The notes under the pieces were generated by a model, which saw only the letters and a list, made by a program, of their open reading frames with translations, made no database searches and was not told the DNA's origin. From contig CM037869.1 of assembly GCA_021292105.1 (NCBI GenBank), positions 29,713,536 through 29,777,535 of the forward strand: 64,000 nt of DNA, given 5' to 3'. The number at the start of each line of letters is the position of its first letter. The first letter of the stretch is position 1. This DNA comes from Anadara kagoshimensis (taxonomy: Eukaryota; Mollusca; Bivalvia; Arcoida; Arcidae). This document shows, piece by piece, positions 47,848 to 60,500 of this stretch. Made by a program: the position numbers and the translations under genes.

Positions 47848-48271
47848 ACATGTAGATAGAAATTTACATTTTTCAATAAAAATTGTCTGTAGTATGTGCC
47901 CTTGTTTATCCCATATTCATAAAAGGTTCATCTAAGGTCAACAATTACTTGTAAATCACTTTTATCATCCTTGTTACTGACATTGATGTGACAAAAATTT
48001 TGGAGTTGAAATATCCATTCCAGATGATGTTTAGTGTGTAGTTTTGAAAGTTTTGAAGTATTTTGATTTGGAAAAAGCAATAAGATCATCTTAATTGAAA
48101 GTGGGCAAAATGTGATACAGGCATGATTCAGGCATGGTCATCAATGCTTTAGAACATGAGGTTCAAAACAGCTGTTTTAGTTTTTGGACAAATGGTGATA
48201 TTTGTAAATTTTGTTAATACAATGATTTCATTTAGGAATTTTACACACTTAAAATTACAATCATTATAAGA

Positions 48272-48415
48272 ATGAATTTAGTTTTTCTTTTTGTTGTAGA
48301 AGTATGAAAGAATTGGACATTTTGCACACTGAATAATTCGCTATAGCGAATTATGTTACATGTGCAATGTCAAATTCTTTCATACTTTCATAACAAAGAG
48401 AAAAAATAACTTCAT
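48272..48415. mobile_element. Foldback MITE, copy 2
   Basis: Homologous to 31530-31668: TTTTTCTTTTTGTTGTAGAA and GTATGAAAGAATTGGACATT on the left, mirrored on the right, with a palindromic centre ATTCGCTATAGCGAAT. Confidence 0.85.
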
Positions 48416-48905
48416 TTCTCACAATTTAATTCATAGAATTTTTTCAACAAAACATGAACAATTTAAATAACAATATAGCCATAACAAGTAAAAAATAGCA
48501 TCGCTATGGCATAGGAATTCAAATGCCTCTGTGTGTCATCCATAATAAGATGGCATCACATAGAGCCAATCCATTCATGCCAGCATAACAGAAAAATATG
48601 ACCAATCAAAATACTTGAAACAAAGGAGAATTGAAATATATTAATAATAGCAGCAATCCTGACAAGGCTAGTTCCAAACAGGAATTCCACACACACACAC
48701 ACACGTTATATTACATGTGACAAAGTGAAATACAATGTACATGTGAATGTACATCAAACCATGCATCTATAATAAACCACACACAATTAAGTGCTCATAA
48801 TTAAGCAATAAAAATCTGAAATTAAACACTTCTCTTTATAAATACAGACCCCACTTCAAAAATCACTGAAAATTTTCTGCTTAAAGAAAAAAGTTCTAGG
48901 CCCAA

Positions 48906-49143
48906 GTTTCACAATCATTCCTTAACTAAAGTTTTCCTTAACTTAAACGTGGCAAATGAGAGAACTTAGTAATTTAATTACTGTAATTTTTAAGATATTC
49001 AGGAGTTTAAGGTGTCAATTTGAAGATCACTTCAAGCTTAAAATATATTCAGGTTTTTTTTCACAATTCCTAAAGATATTGTCAAATTTTGCTCAATTTA
49101 AGTTAATTAAGAAAATCTTAGAGAAGGAATAATTGTGAAATTT
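48906..49143. mobile_element. MITE with GTTTCACAATCATTCC inverted ends, copy 1
   Basis: GTTTCACAATCATTCCTTAA and inverted GGAATAATTGTGAAAT bracket about 238 bp. The subterminal TTTTCCTTAACTTAAA is also mirrored. Confidence 0.8.
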
Positions 49144-49313
49144 GGGCCAGACCTCTTTATAAAACACTCAACCACCCATCCTGACCAAGTTGAAACGGCC
49201 CAGTGATGGGCAACATTTTATTCACTCTCTAGTCGGTGTCAAGTAGATGCTTATTTGTTGAACATCATCCTTAGTTCTAATTCAAATGTTAAGATGTAAT
49301 GCTAACACATGTA

Positions 49314-49491
49314 CAGTCAAACCTGTGTTAAAGGTCACCTCTTTATAAGGGCACCTGCTTATAAAGGCCAGTAAAATTTTATCCCAATATTGGTCTTTAT
49401 TTATCTTTTTTGAACCTGTGTATAAGGGCCACTTATTTATAAATACCACTTTCACTGGTTCCCTTGGGTGGCCTTTAGACAGGTTTGACTG
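49314..49491. mobile_element. Pogo-like MITE, CAGTCAAACCTG family
   Basis: From CAGTCAAACCTGTGTTAAAG to GACAGGTTTGACTG, with TA on both sides (49312-49313 and 49492-49493). Confidence 0.88.
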
Positions 49492-49581
49492 TATTCCAAA
49501 TATTTAAATTAAAGACATAAAATTACATTTTTTTTCTAGTGCTTAGTTACAACTACTTGATGCTTTAAGTACACAGGTCCA

Positions 49582-49828
49582 GGTTTCACAATCATTCCTT
49601 AGCTAATTTTTCCTTAACTTAAATCTAGCAAATTTTTGCAATCTCTTTTTAGAACTAATGGTGAAAATTTTTGTCAAAACTAAATGCAAATGTTTTAATC
49701 TGGAAGTATTCTTAAAAATGACACCTTAAATTCCTCAATATCTTGAAAATTATCAAAACTATAAAGATTTCAAATTTGTCAAAATTTAAGTTAAGGAAAA
49801 ACTTAGCTAAGGAATGATTGTGAAACCG
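49582..49828. mobile_element. MITE with GTTTCACAATCATTCC inverted ends, copy 2
   Basis: GGTTTCACAATCATTCCTTA and inverted AAGGAATGATTGTGAAACC. About 40 bp of each end is complementary. Confidence 0.85.
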
Positions 49829-50630
49829 GGTCCAGCACCGGGTCACTTGACATAATGCCAAGTAATTGTTTTTTATCTGAGCCCTGTGGAGAGCAACGCA
49901 TTTTGACATTTATAAAACATTTATGTGCTTCATGAATTAATTGGAAAAATGCAAATTACAAACTGACATCTCAATTTTTATTGTAAGATGCGACTTTTAA
50001 GACGTCTGTGCATAATCAATAGGGTATTAAAATGTATATAAAAATGAAAATCAATAATTTTCTTGCACTTTTGTCAATTTGTTCATTAATCAACATTTTT
50101 TTAAAACAAAATGCATTGATAATTATTATCATAATAATTGATATAAATAATTTTTTAAAAATTGATAATGGGGTTCGCCGCTGTACCATGTGATACCCTC
50201 TAATGTTTGTGCGGAATACTTATTTCCAATGGATATGGACTCTCAAAAGATGACGTTTCCCGTTAAAAATGACATAATTCTGGGAATTTGACGTTCACGT
50301 TTTCCAAAATGTTCTGCACAAACGTTAAGAGGTATTGATCATGTGGTACAGTGGCGAACTCTATTAATTGAATAAGTTATTTTACTTTTATCAAAAGGGT
50401 CTTTGATCAATATTTACAAGCATAGGTTATATGTTCTAACAATTCAAAAAAAAAAAAAAGAAGAAATAAATAAAATATTTGTGGATGTTTAAAGAGAGAC
50501 TTTGTTTCTCTAAATATTTACATCTGGTAAAAGAAACTATAAACAAAATTTTTAAATAAAATGAAAACAATCTTACATTATACAAAATCACAATTCTTAA
50601 ATATAAATTAAATCTGCAAAACACCTGGGT

Positions 50631-51068
50631 CAGTTTCACAATCATTCCTTAACTAAGATTTTCCTTAAATTAAATCTGGCAAATTTAAAATCTGAATAAT
50701 TTTGTAAGTTTTCAAGATATTCATGTGCTTAAGGTGTCATGTTGAAAATCTCTCTATGTTTATTTATTACATCTACAGTAAAACCTTGTTATAATGCCCC
50801 TCGATAACTTTGCCACCTCGCTTATCGCCACACTATTTTGAAGTCCCAAAATCCATTTTGTTTATGTTTTTCTTTACACACTTCCCCCAATTTATCGCCA
50901 AACCCATTTATAACGCCAAAATTTGACTGAACAAATGGTGGCGATGAATCGAGGTTTTACTATATATTAAAATTTTGTTAAAATCTTATATTTGTAGTAC
51001 CATCAAATATCACAATTTGTCAGATTTAAGTTAAAAATTTTTTTAGTTAAGGAATGATTCTGAAACTG
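50631..51068. mobile_element. MITE with GTTTCACAATCATTCC inverted ends, copy 3, split by another MITE
   Basis: The ends CAGTTTCACAATCATTCCTT and inverted GGAATGATTCTGAAACTG are 438 bp apart instead of about 240. The excess is the pogo-like MITE at 50776-50960. Confidence 0.85.
50776..50960. mobile_element. Pogo-like MITE, CAGTAAAACCTTGTTATAA family
   Basis: It runs from CAGTAAAACCTTGTTATAAT to inverted CGAGGTTTTAC, with TA at 50774-50775 and 50961-50962. Its terminus matches the core of the 60-bp array at 29094-30440. Confidence 0.85.
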
Positions 51069-51321
51069 GGGCCTGATTCATTGCTGGTTACACAAATATG
51101 GGCTTCATTTTAGACTACGAAATAATCTTTATATGCTTGGTATCAAAGTGACAACTTTTCTGAAATGAACTATAAATAGGAAATTCCCGGAAATCCATAA
51201 TCTAGATTGTCCTTTATAGTCAATTTGTTTTTTTTTTGTTAAATGTCTAAAAATATATGGCACATATAATACAAAACTTATATCAACTACTGGTATATAA
51301 CTATGTTGAAAAAGTTATGCA

Positions 51322-51521
51322 TCATTCAAACTCCATGTTAAATCCATAATTTTCTAGGTTTGCCTGCTCAGACCATGCAGCATGACGAGCTCCATCCATT
51401 TCTGTGGCCACTTCATTTCCTTGCGCCAGGTTATGGTTTTGACCTCCAATTGTTGCCTTACATTCGGGACACGTGCTGACCTGGTTTGCCCCACCACAAT
51501 CACCAATAGCATAAACATGTC
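51322..51521 (-). other. ZNFX1: ZNFX1-like last exon (RZ-type zinc finger)
   Basis: Acceptor CTCTTTAAG lies before GACATG at 51521. Phase 1 joins AAT-G to GA-CAT, so WYKCPNG from the main exon continues as HVYAIGDCGG, then CPECKATIGGQNHNL. This is the RZ-type zinc-finger signature known from ZNFX1 and RNF213. The frame runs on to MEFE and TGA at 51324-51322. The exon is too short and too far away to be noticed without the splice join. Confidence 0.92.
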
Positions 51522-54500
51522 CTTAAAGAGAAAATGACAATTTATCAACATCATTGCATGAAACAGTCAAACAACACTGACCTGTCCAGTTGGCTTTTAA
51601 ATATAGTCAAACCTTTCTATAATGGCCACCCAAGGGAACAACTAAAAGTAGCCTTATGGGCAGGTGGCCTTTTTATATAGGTTCAAATAATATGAATAAA
51701 GAATAATTGGGATACAATTCTACTGGCGTTTTTATAAGGTGGCCCTTACATAGAGGTGGCCTTTAAGGTAGGTTGCACTGTATTTCACGAGTGCAACATG
51801 GGAAACACTTATAATTACAAGAGTTAACAATTGTATTGTAAATACATTAACTTTGAATTCTTATACTATCCATGTATTAGGTGGACCCTCCTATGGGGAT
51901 ATCCTTAATAAAAGGTCAACCAGACAGTTCAATGTTGTCTGAGTGTACTAGTTACAAAGTTGCAGTGATTTTGTTTGTCTAAAAAACTATTGAATAAAGG
52001 TAGTTTTCTGTGGGGAAAAATGACTAAACATTTCCCAAATTGACAACTAAAATTTAAAAAACAAGTGGTATACTAGCAAATTAAATCTACATGTAGTTGT
52101 CCCTAGTACTTCTTACCCACTAAATTTCAGATACTGTCACAATATGACATATTTACAATGAGGATCATAACTATTATTCACATGTCATAATAATACAGTT
52201 TGCTGTACAGATAAACCTGTCTACAAAGGCTATCCAAGGGAACCAATAAAAGTGGCCTTTATGGTAAGGTGGCCTTTTTATACAGGTTCATATAATATGA
52301 ATAACGAACAATTGGAAAACAATTCTACTGGCCTTTATATAGAGGTGGTCTTCAAGGCAGGTTAGACTGTATTTCAGAAAATCCAATTTTCCCAACTTAA
52401 AAGGCAGAAGGTAGTTTTTAAAAATGTAACAAAATCACTGGATTGGGTATAAAACAAATAAATCAATTCAAAGACTGTTATTACTAAATGAGTGAGCAAA
52501 GTTATTTTGGTTTCTTCTTGAGGAAATGAAAATCGGATTCAATGCTTCTTTTAATTGGGGGTGGGGGATAGGGGTGGTAGGGGATTGGATTCAATAACTT
52601 CAGAAATCTGCTTGTCCCCTATGCAAAATGTAACTTCACCAAAGTGGTTATTTAGCTATAAACCATCCAAGGTCACTTTTCAAAATCTTGCGATGACCTG
52701 GTGATTTGTAACCGTCTATGGCCTATGCTATACGATTTTATTTTACCATATACAAAATAATTCCGAATCATCTTCAACTGACCCTTTTCCTTACAATAAA
52801 ATCACATATGGGGTTAAACGGAAACCATTTTAAAATGATTTCTAACCAGGTTGTTATCAATGATACCAAACTACCATTATGAAAATAGACTTTTGGTAAT
52901 TTTATCTGAGGAAATTCAAGCAACTTTGAGGGTTTTATAATAAGTTGTCTAATTATGCATCTATTATTGCTGTAATAAGTTTGTCTTAGTCATGTTAGTT
53001 GGGTCTTAATTAGGCAGTGGTAGCCTGAATTAGTCTCAAGCGCCAGCTTACGGATCACAGCTCAGCCCTTTATTGTTTTAAGTTCATATCCTACTTGAGC
53101 ACCAGATCCTAGTGTATGAATAGCTTTTTGGTTTGGTTGACTTAGGATGGTAGTTTTTTTTTTCTTTCTCCCACCATCCCTGAATCAGCCTCAATATACT
53201 GTAAACTTATTTATTTTCGCGGTGTACTAGTTTTTGCTTATTTCGTGGTCGTTTGTTTGACGCAGAAATCATAAGAGTGAAAATTATATTATGCTTATTG
53301 TGTTATAGTGCATATTTCAAAAATGCGAAAATTTAACTATGCGGATATGTCTTAATTTCCAATACCGCGAAAATAAATACACACGAAATTAAATATGTTT
53401 ACAGTAAATTACAGAATGAATTTTGACTGGGGTGTAAAGCACCATTTCTCTCACTATACTCCACTTACTACTGTATTTCCATAAATTTAGTGCACATGGT
53501 TTTTATTATTTATTTCTTTTAATTAAAAATGTATCCATTAAATTATAAATAAAATGCATTTAAAATGCACTGACCTAACCAAATTATATTTTTAATTAAA
53601 AACATTGTTCAGTTCTTCTGTACATAGAGAAATTTTGTGAAAATTTTGGAAATTTGATCAAGTTTACACACCAATTGAGCCCTATTCAAAGTTACATCAG
53701 GGTATTAAGGGTCAGGTAGGTCACTGTTGTTCGGGTTTTTCAGGTGTGATCATCATGAATATTCCAATTATGACATAACATACAGTTGTTCAGAGTAAGA
53801 AGGTACAAAATGGGAAATTTTGACATAGAGGATCTTAGACGAGTGGGGGTTTAATATGAAATTTATTAAACGAGTTTAATAATTAAATATGCCACGAGCC
53901 TTGGCAAGTGGCATATTTAATTATTGAACGAGTTTCATAAATTTCATATTAAACCCTCACGAGTCTAAGATTCTATATATCACATAACTCAAAATACCGA
54001 GGCATAATAACATGTACATATTATTTGATGCCATATAGAAACAGCCGATTTCTATTTAGGTCAGACAAATCATATGACGTCATTAGGCACGACCACTACG
54101 TAAATCAGAAGCGTGATAACTGATTACGTCACAATCAAGTGATATTACAGGGGTACCTGTGTAATACGAAAAATGTTACACCGTTTTATTCCATCAATAA
54201 ACAGGAGGGTTATGTGATATAAAGTAATATTTGTTGTTTTGTTAAAAAGTTAAAAAATTGCTCTATGTACAGAATTAAGTTCATTTTTTGATTTTTTTCC
54301 TATTAGGTCAGTATATTTTGTATTAAGTTTTGACAAATTTTTGTAAGTTCGTTAGGAAATACGACTTTATTCTTGCATTTTCCATGTGCACTCAATTTGT
54401 GGAAACACAGTAGTAGTATTTAGTTATTAATTTCTATAACATGTAAGTTAAGTCAACTTACCATTTGGGCACTTGTACCAGTGTCCTTTCTGTAGCTGCA

Positions 54501-57500
54501 TTGCTTTCAAAATCTCTAGTCTCTCTTCTTCTGAAATATCCAGTCCAGACAAAGGAACAAGTTCTTTAAGCTTATCAATAACTTTCCTTACAAAATCTTT
54601 TCTTTCCACATCAAAACTTCGACCATCGGTCAGCATTTTTTCACTGCGTTGCATGTCATTTTCCAAACAGGATTCAAATTTTTTGCTGAGTATTTCTTTT
54701 CTCTTTTTATACAAGAAGAAAAGTAACAGAAACCTTAACCGTTTTAGCTCATTTTGGATATCTCCAATCTCTTGGTCACTGAAATTCAGGCGGTCTTTAA
54801 GAACCCAGTGATGCATGTTCTCCCACTCCTGCATTGCCGTCTGGCGTTCCTTCGCATAAGCCTTAAGATCAAGTTTTTCATCCCAATCCTTTTTTAACTT
54901 TCGCAAAGATACTAAGAATTTAATTTGATTCTCCATGGCAACCAATGCCCTTTCGGACACTCCTATATCTTTCAGATTTTCAAATCGTTTTTTCAAAATC
55001 GTCCCATCTTCTTCCGGAATCTCTCTCCTGATTTGCCTAGGTAAGCTACGTTCTAATTCGTCAATTTTAGCAGCATTTCCCAATATTGTCTTCTTGACCA
55101 TCTCTATATCTGTCAAGGCTTGTTTCACCATGTTTCCATAGCGTAAATTCCGTCTAATTGGTGTAGAACATAACGGACAGACTTTAAGTTGGACACTTGA
55201 TTTATCATTTCCTTCAGTGTTGGGTGTATCCATCAACCGATCTAAAGCGGAAGCTTCTATAGTGTGATTACAGTCTTCCAAAAGTACAAATCTTGCATCT
55301 GGTTCATCCTCATTTCCCAAGAATATCTCTGTTACTTGTTCTCTATTGCATATCCTACAAAGATTGGGACATGGCTCTCCACAAAGTCCAATACAAGGAT
55401 GTCCACATTTGAGATGCTTCCTACACGGTTCATTACATCTAGGTCTATCACATGGCTCGTGACATCTTTTGGAGCATTGGAAATGGCGACAACTCCATTC
55501 ACACGGTTCCATGCATGGTATACAGATATCTCCACAGATTTTCTGACAACGACTGTGTATGCATCTATTCTGGCATCTATTTCTACATGGTGGACAATTG
55601 GAACATGTATCATTACATGTGTGGCTGCAGATTAAAAGCCTTCCACACCTGGAGGCACAAGCCTTGTGTAATCTCCCACCAGAACAGTCTCCACATGTTC
55701 CAGTGCATCTGTGTTCACACTTTAAGATGCTCCCACAGTTAAAACGGCATGTAATTTCATCCTTCTCAAAACAACTCACGATACCAGAATGACCACATGG
55801 CCAAGATTTTTGGACCTCTTCAGGACAATTTTCCGTACATTCAGCACCACATACATTTTTACACGGATGGTTACAATCGAGTAATCTTCGACACTTGGCT
55901 AAGCATTTAAAGTTTTCAGGTTTAAGATGACAGGCCATATCTTGATAATGTCCACAAGTTGGGATCCTCTTGCTGACTTTTACCATACAATCTCCACATT
56001 CTTGGTAACACAGTCTTGTACAACTGTGCCTGGGATTGTTACAGATAGTCTTCGGACATGGTTTTTTACACTCATACTCCTCATGATCTCTGTCATTTGT
56101 ATGACAAACCTTTGAGCATGTGTGGCCACAGTTAAGTCTGAAATCACATGTCTTCATACAGCCTCCTTCTGGTGCCTTTTTAAAATCACTTGGTGCCACA
56201 GCAAATATCCCATCATCGTTCGGGTGGTTTTGACAGTACAATCTGATGCCAGCGCCAAAAATGTTGTTTTTATGTGCGTGCACAACTATCTCATTCCATA
56301 GTTTGCTATTAGCTGCCATCAATTTCAAGTTACCAATCACGTAAAACCCGACTTTAGCACGTGATAGGGCCACACAAACTCGGTTATCGATCTTAAGAAA
56401 TCCAATATTTCCATCTTCGTTACTTCTGACCAGCGACAAAATAACTATGTCGTTCTCCTCACCTTGGTAGTTATCAACCACAGTTATTCTGACACCACTG
56501 TAGATAGATTTTGGCATAAGCTTCCGAATTTCAAACAACTGTCCTGAATACAATGTTAATACTGTGATTTTTTCTGGCTCATAACCCTGTAAAAGGAGGT
56601 ATTTACAAAAAGCAGCAACATACTGTGCTTCGTGTACATTTGAATGGCTTCTCAAATCTTCATCAGGAGTTTCTGGTTGATCATGGTGCACAAAGCAAAA
56701 ATTATCGGCAACACCTCGTACATCTCCGTAAGACTTTACAACATCATGGTCTTTAAGCTCTGGATAGATGATTTTCATCATCTCAGAAATTTTAGGTCTC
56801 ATTCTGTGTTGAAGCTCCAGGCATCGGTAATTCATTTTATTGTTGATCATTCGCTCAAATAATGATAAATCTAAATTAAACTCTTTAGCAAGTTTATAGA
56901 CAGTTGGATTGGGTTTAAGTTGTTTGTGATCACCAATCAAAATCAGATGCTCACAGCTCTGACTTAAAGTTGTTACAATGTGAGCTTCTAGAACCTCCGC
57001 TGCTTCCTCAACAACTATTACCCTCGGTCCTATTTCTTGTAAGACAGCTTGGTATCTTGCAGCACCTGTTGTGGTCATTCCAATGACTACAGCTTTTCTA
57101 AGAATTTCTTTGTCTTCTTGCATCAAGACTTCTTGGTAACGGTTGACCACATCTTCAAATTCTCGTTGTTTGTCAAAAATCTTTTCTTTCAAGCCTCTTA
57201 TAAACAAACTAACCCAGTATCTGTAAAGACGCCACTTGTTCTCCTGACTCAATGCCCACATATCCACAACCAAAAGTGCTTCATCTTCTGTCATCCGATC
57301 AGTGGATTTCAGTTCTCGCCTGATTCTCTGTTTCATTTTCTTTTTCTGAGCTTTTGTCATTTGCCATCCATCATTTTGTCATTTGGCACCATACGGTCGA
57401 GGTTGGAAACATTCAGTGCTACATGGTTTGCAGTTTGTAATTTTATTCTTTCCATTATTCTTTCAAGTTTTTCAGTATCTATTTCATCATCATCGAACAA

Positions 57501-60500
57501 GTCGTCTAAATCATCATCAAGTTGCCGGCGAGCTTCCATAGCATTTACCTCATCTTCGACCTCAAGTAATTCTTCATTCTCACCCCCATCAACAAAATGT
57601 GGATTAACATCATCTTGGGGATCCTGATCTCGTATTTGTCCATCTTGCGTGTCAAACATCATACCATCAGTTAGAAAATCACCATACCCAAGCCATTCTA
57701 CAATAGCAGATGTGTTCTTCCTCTTATGCTTTTGGTAACCATAGTAAGGATCATATGCTGCCATCAAGCTATCATACCCAGCCATAAAATCCGCATGAAG
57801 CTCACCAATAAATGGTTCTAGAACATCTTCGTGTAATATTTCTCTTTCGGCTTGTTCAATTCTCAAAGCAAATCGGTTAACTTCATCCTGCAGATTTTTC
57901 ATTTCGCTTTTAGTTTGCATCCTGTTTCGATGGATGGCTCCCGGAACCTCTCTATCTGTTCTTATTCTTTGTCTAAAATTATTCAAACTGTACTTCTTCA
58001 TGATTTCACTTGAACTGCGACCACCAACACGAATAACATCACCCCTGTAAAATTTAACAATCCCTTCCAAAAACTGGTCAAGGGCATGATTTGTATAGCA
58101 GACGATAAGCATAGGACGGTTATCCTGGTTTCCAGTAACGCGGTTAGTATTCCAAATTCTGTGGTTATGAAGCAAAGCTTTAACAATTTTCAAACCAATG
58201 TATGTCTTTCCTGTACCAGGTGGGCCTTGGATTATAACAAACTCCTTTGTTAAAGCATTCTGTATTGCTCTATATTGTGACATATCCAGATGTAGCCGTT
58301 CATGCAGAGGCCACTCGGTTAACTCCATAATGGGGACTTCTTTTGCTGTTTCCGACCTTTTACTGAAGTTATAAACTGGCGCTTCATCAGTGTCGTCATT
58401 GGTGATGTCACCAAGTCTTCTGTGGGTTCTAATGACAAATTCCTCATCAACCAATGGTCGCAAATCATAAACTGCCCTGTCAAGGTTATGCCTGATATAT
58501 GCTGGGGATTTTACATCACTCTCGCAATACACTATAAATTTCTCAAATGGAAGTTGTCCTTCTTCCATAACTTGAAGACCACTCAAAACGTGCCTGTAAG
58601 CTTCAAAATAAGCAGTGGTTTCGGCCATTGTAAATCTCTCATCTGCAGATATCTCTGATATCTGCTGCATGTTGTGTTCAAATTTGACATCTAAAATACC
58701 TTCCTTCAATTTTTTTGGTTCTCTATCAACGACAGTGGCAAATATTAAAGTTTGAAAGTTATCCGACGACAAACACAGAAGTGATCCAAATATAAGTCGT
58801 TTACTAGCCTCCCATTTAACTCTCTTTAACTTGTTAGCATCAAAAGCTATCCTGTAACAAAGCCCTTTATTGGTACATATCGGACATATGATTTGGACAT
58901 CCGAATAAATTCGCAACTCCTGAAGTTTTTTAACTCTGCCATCTGTGTGCAGGGTTTCAATGTATTCTTTAATACCTTCACGCAAAGGCGCCAAAAAGTC
59001 TTCTCGAAGCAGACGAAACTGTACATCAAGATAATGTTCCAAATCGTCATACCCCCCTCTTGTCTTATTTCTCCTAAGGTATGGCGTTTCTTCAACCTGT
59101 ATATCACCTGTTTGGGGAAATACTGACAGCTCTCTAAAATCAGTGGGCGGTCTCATTTCTTCATGCTCATCTGCCTGTTGTTTGTCTTTGTTTGTCCTTC
59201 GTTCTGTCTTTTGAAACATTGATTCCTTTATACCTGTACAAACCTCAAAGTCGCGCCACATTCCATCATCAACTAGATCAGTTATCGCCCGTAACACATT
59301 AATGACTTGTTCTAACACTGCATGTAGGCCGAAAACAGATGTAATTGAATTTGGCATTTTTGTTGCGAATTCCCTTAACAGAAAGATAATGTCCCCTAAT
59401 GGCTGTTTGTTTTGTTCATTATCTGGATGAGCAGTCATTTGTAGCAGATATTTACTAACACCCACCTGGAAGAAATGGGATCCTTCCAACATACTAAGAA
59501 CCTGAACCAACTGCGTATTCTGGGAACGCGACCTACAAGCTTTCGAGATACAGTGAAGTAGAAGTTTAAGCATGTCACCATCTACTGTTTTATCATTAAT
59601 GGCCTCCATCAGTCCGCTGTCTCGTTGTGATATAGTTGTCATTATATCAGACGGATCTTCGTGTTGTAATTCTCTTAGACGATTAAAACCTAGTCTGGTT
59701 CTCCATGGTCGATCCCGCGGTCTGTCACGTCTGGGGCGTCCGCCTCCAATATCATCATCATCACCGCCACGTCTGTTTGGAAAAACACCTCCACCTGGCC
59801 GTCTGGAAACAAAAAAAAAAAAAAAAAAAAAGTCATATTAATACCAATATGTTTCTAAATGGACTCATTGATTAAATGGGGTTTTATATTTCAACCAAGA
59901 ATATTTCATTACGTCAATCTAGATGTCACCTGTTACCAAATTTGGTTTCATTTTGTTTAATTATCATAGATGCTGAAAGAATCTGCTTAAAATAACAAAC
60001 CATTTTAAAATTCATAAAAATTATGTAATGGAATTTCTTTAAATGTTGTATACTGGTATGCTAAATGGTCAATGTGGTAGCTCAGTTGGTAGAGTTCTCG
60101 CTCCGTAAATAGGAGGTCGTAGGTTGGAACTCCAGCCGGGTCTGACCCAAGACTTAAAAGTGGGTAGTGACTGTTCTTTTGCCAAGCACTCGGCATTACG
60201 AAAAGTCACAGTTCTTTCGGATGGGAACCCATGTCTTGGTTGGCTTGGCACAATAAAAAACCCTGCTGTATAATGCCATCAGCAAAATGCACCGGCAAAA
60301 TTTCTGCACCTTTGCCTATACCAGGCAATGTCTCAATATAAGTGAAATATTCTTGACTGGGACGTTAAACACCATTACTCAATGCTAAATGGCCACTACA
60401 TGTACACATGTACCAAATATTAACTAAATTGGTCTATAATTCAATCTATGACAGTAATTTATGTTTTTATTTTTTACACTAAATGCCATTTATATGTTAT

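Larger units (their letters stand above)
47862..51321. other. Region 3' of the ZNFX1-like gene, mostly inverted-repeat elements
   Basis: Foldback MITE at 48272; (CA)n near 48688-48705; GTTTCACAATCATTCC-family elements at 48906, 49582 and 50631; pogo-like MITEs at 49314 and 50776. The 3' UTR and poly(A) site of the ZNFX1-like gene should begin just below 51322, but I cannot place the end. Confidence 0.5.
51522..54461. other. Second intron of the ZNFX1-like gene, filled with mobile elements
   Basis: Contains MITEs at 51603, 51963-52440 (composite), 53199 and 53824. No coding exon with matching phase was seen inside, and the outer exons join in frame without one. Confidence 0.75.

Noticed and set aside
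54473-59126. Plus-strand open frames such as 57049-57627, 55264-55635 and 59572-59841
   Set aside because: Antisense shadows of the ZNFX1-like coding strand, with Ser/Phe/Cys-rich composition expected from it.
54448-59642. Two separate genes, one per helicase half
   Set aside because: Motifs I-Ia lie in one half and II-VI in the other, with a four-base overlap. The family is always a single protein, so a frame break in one gene is simpler.
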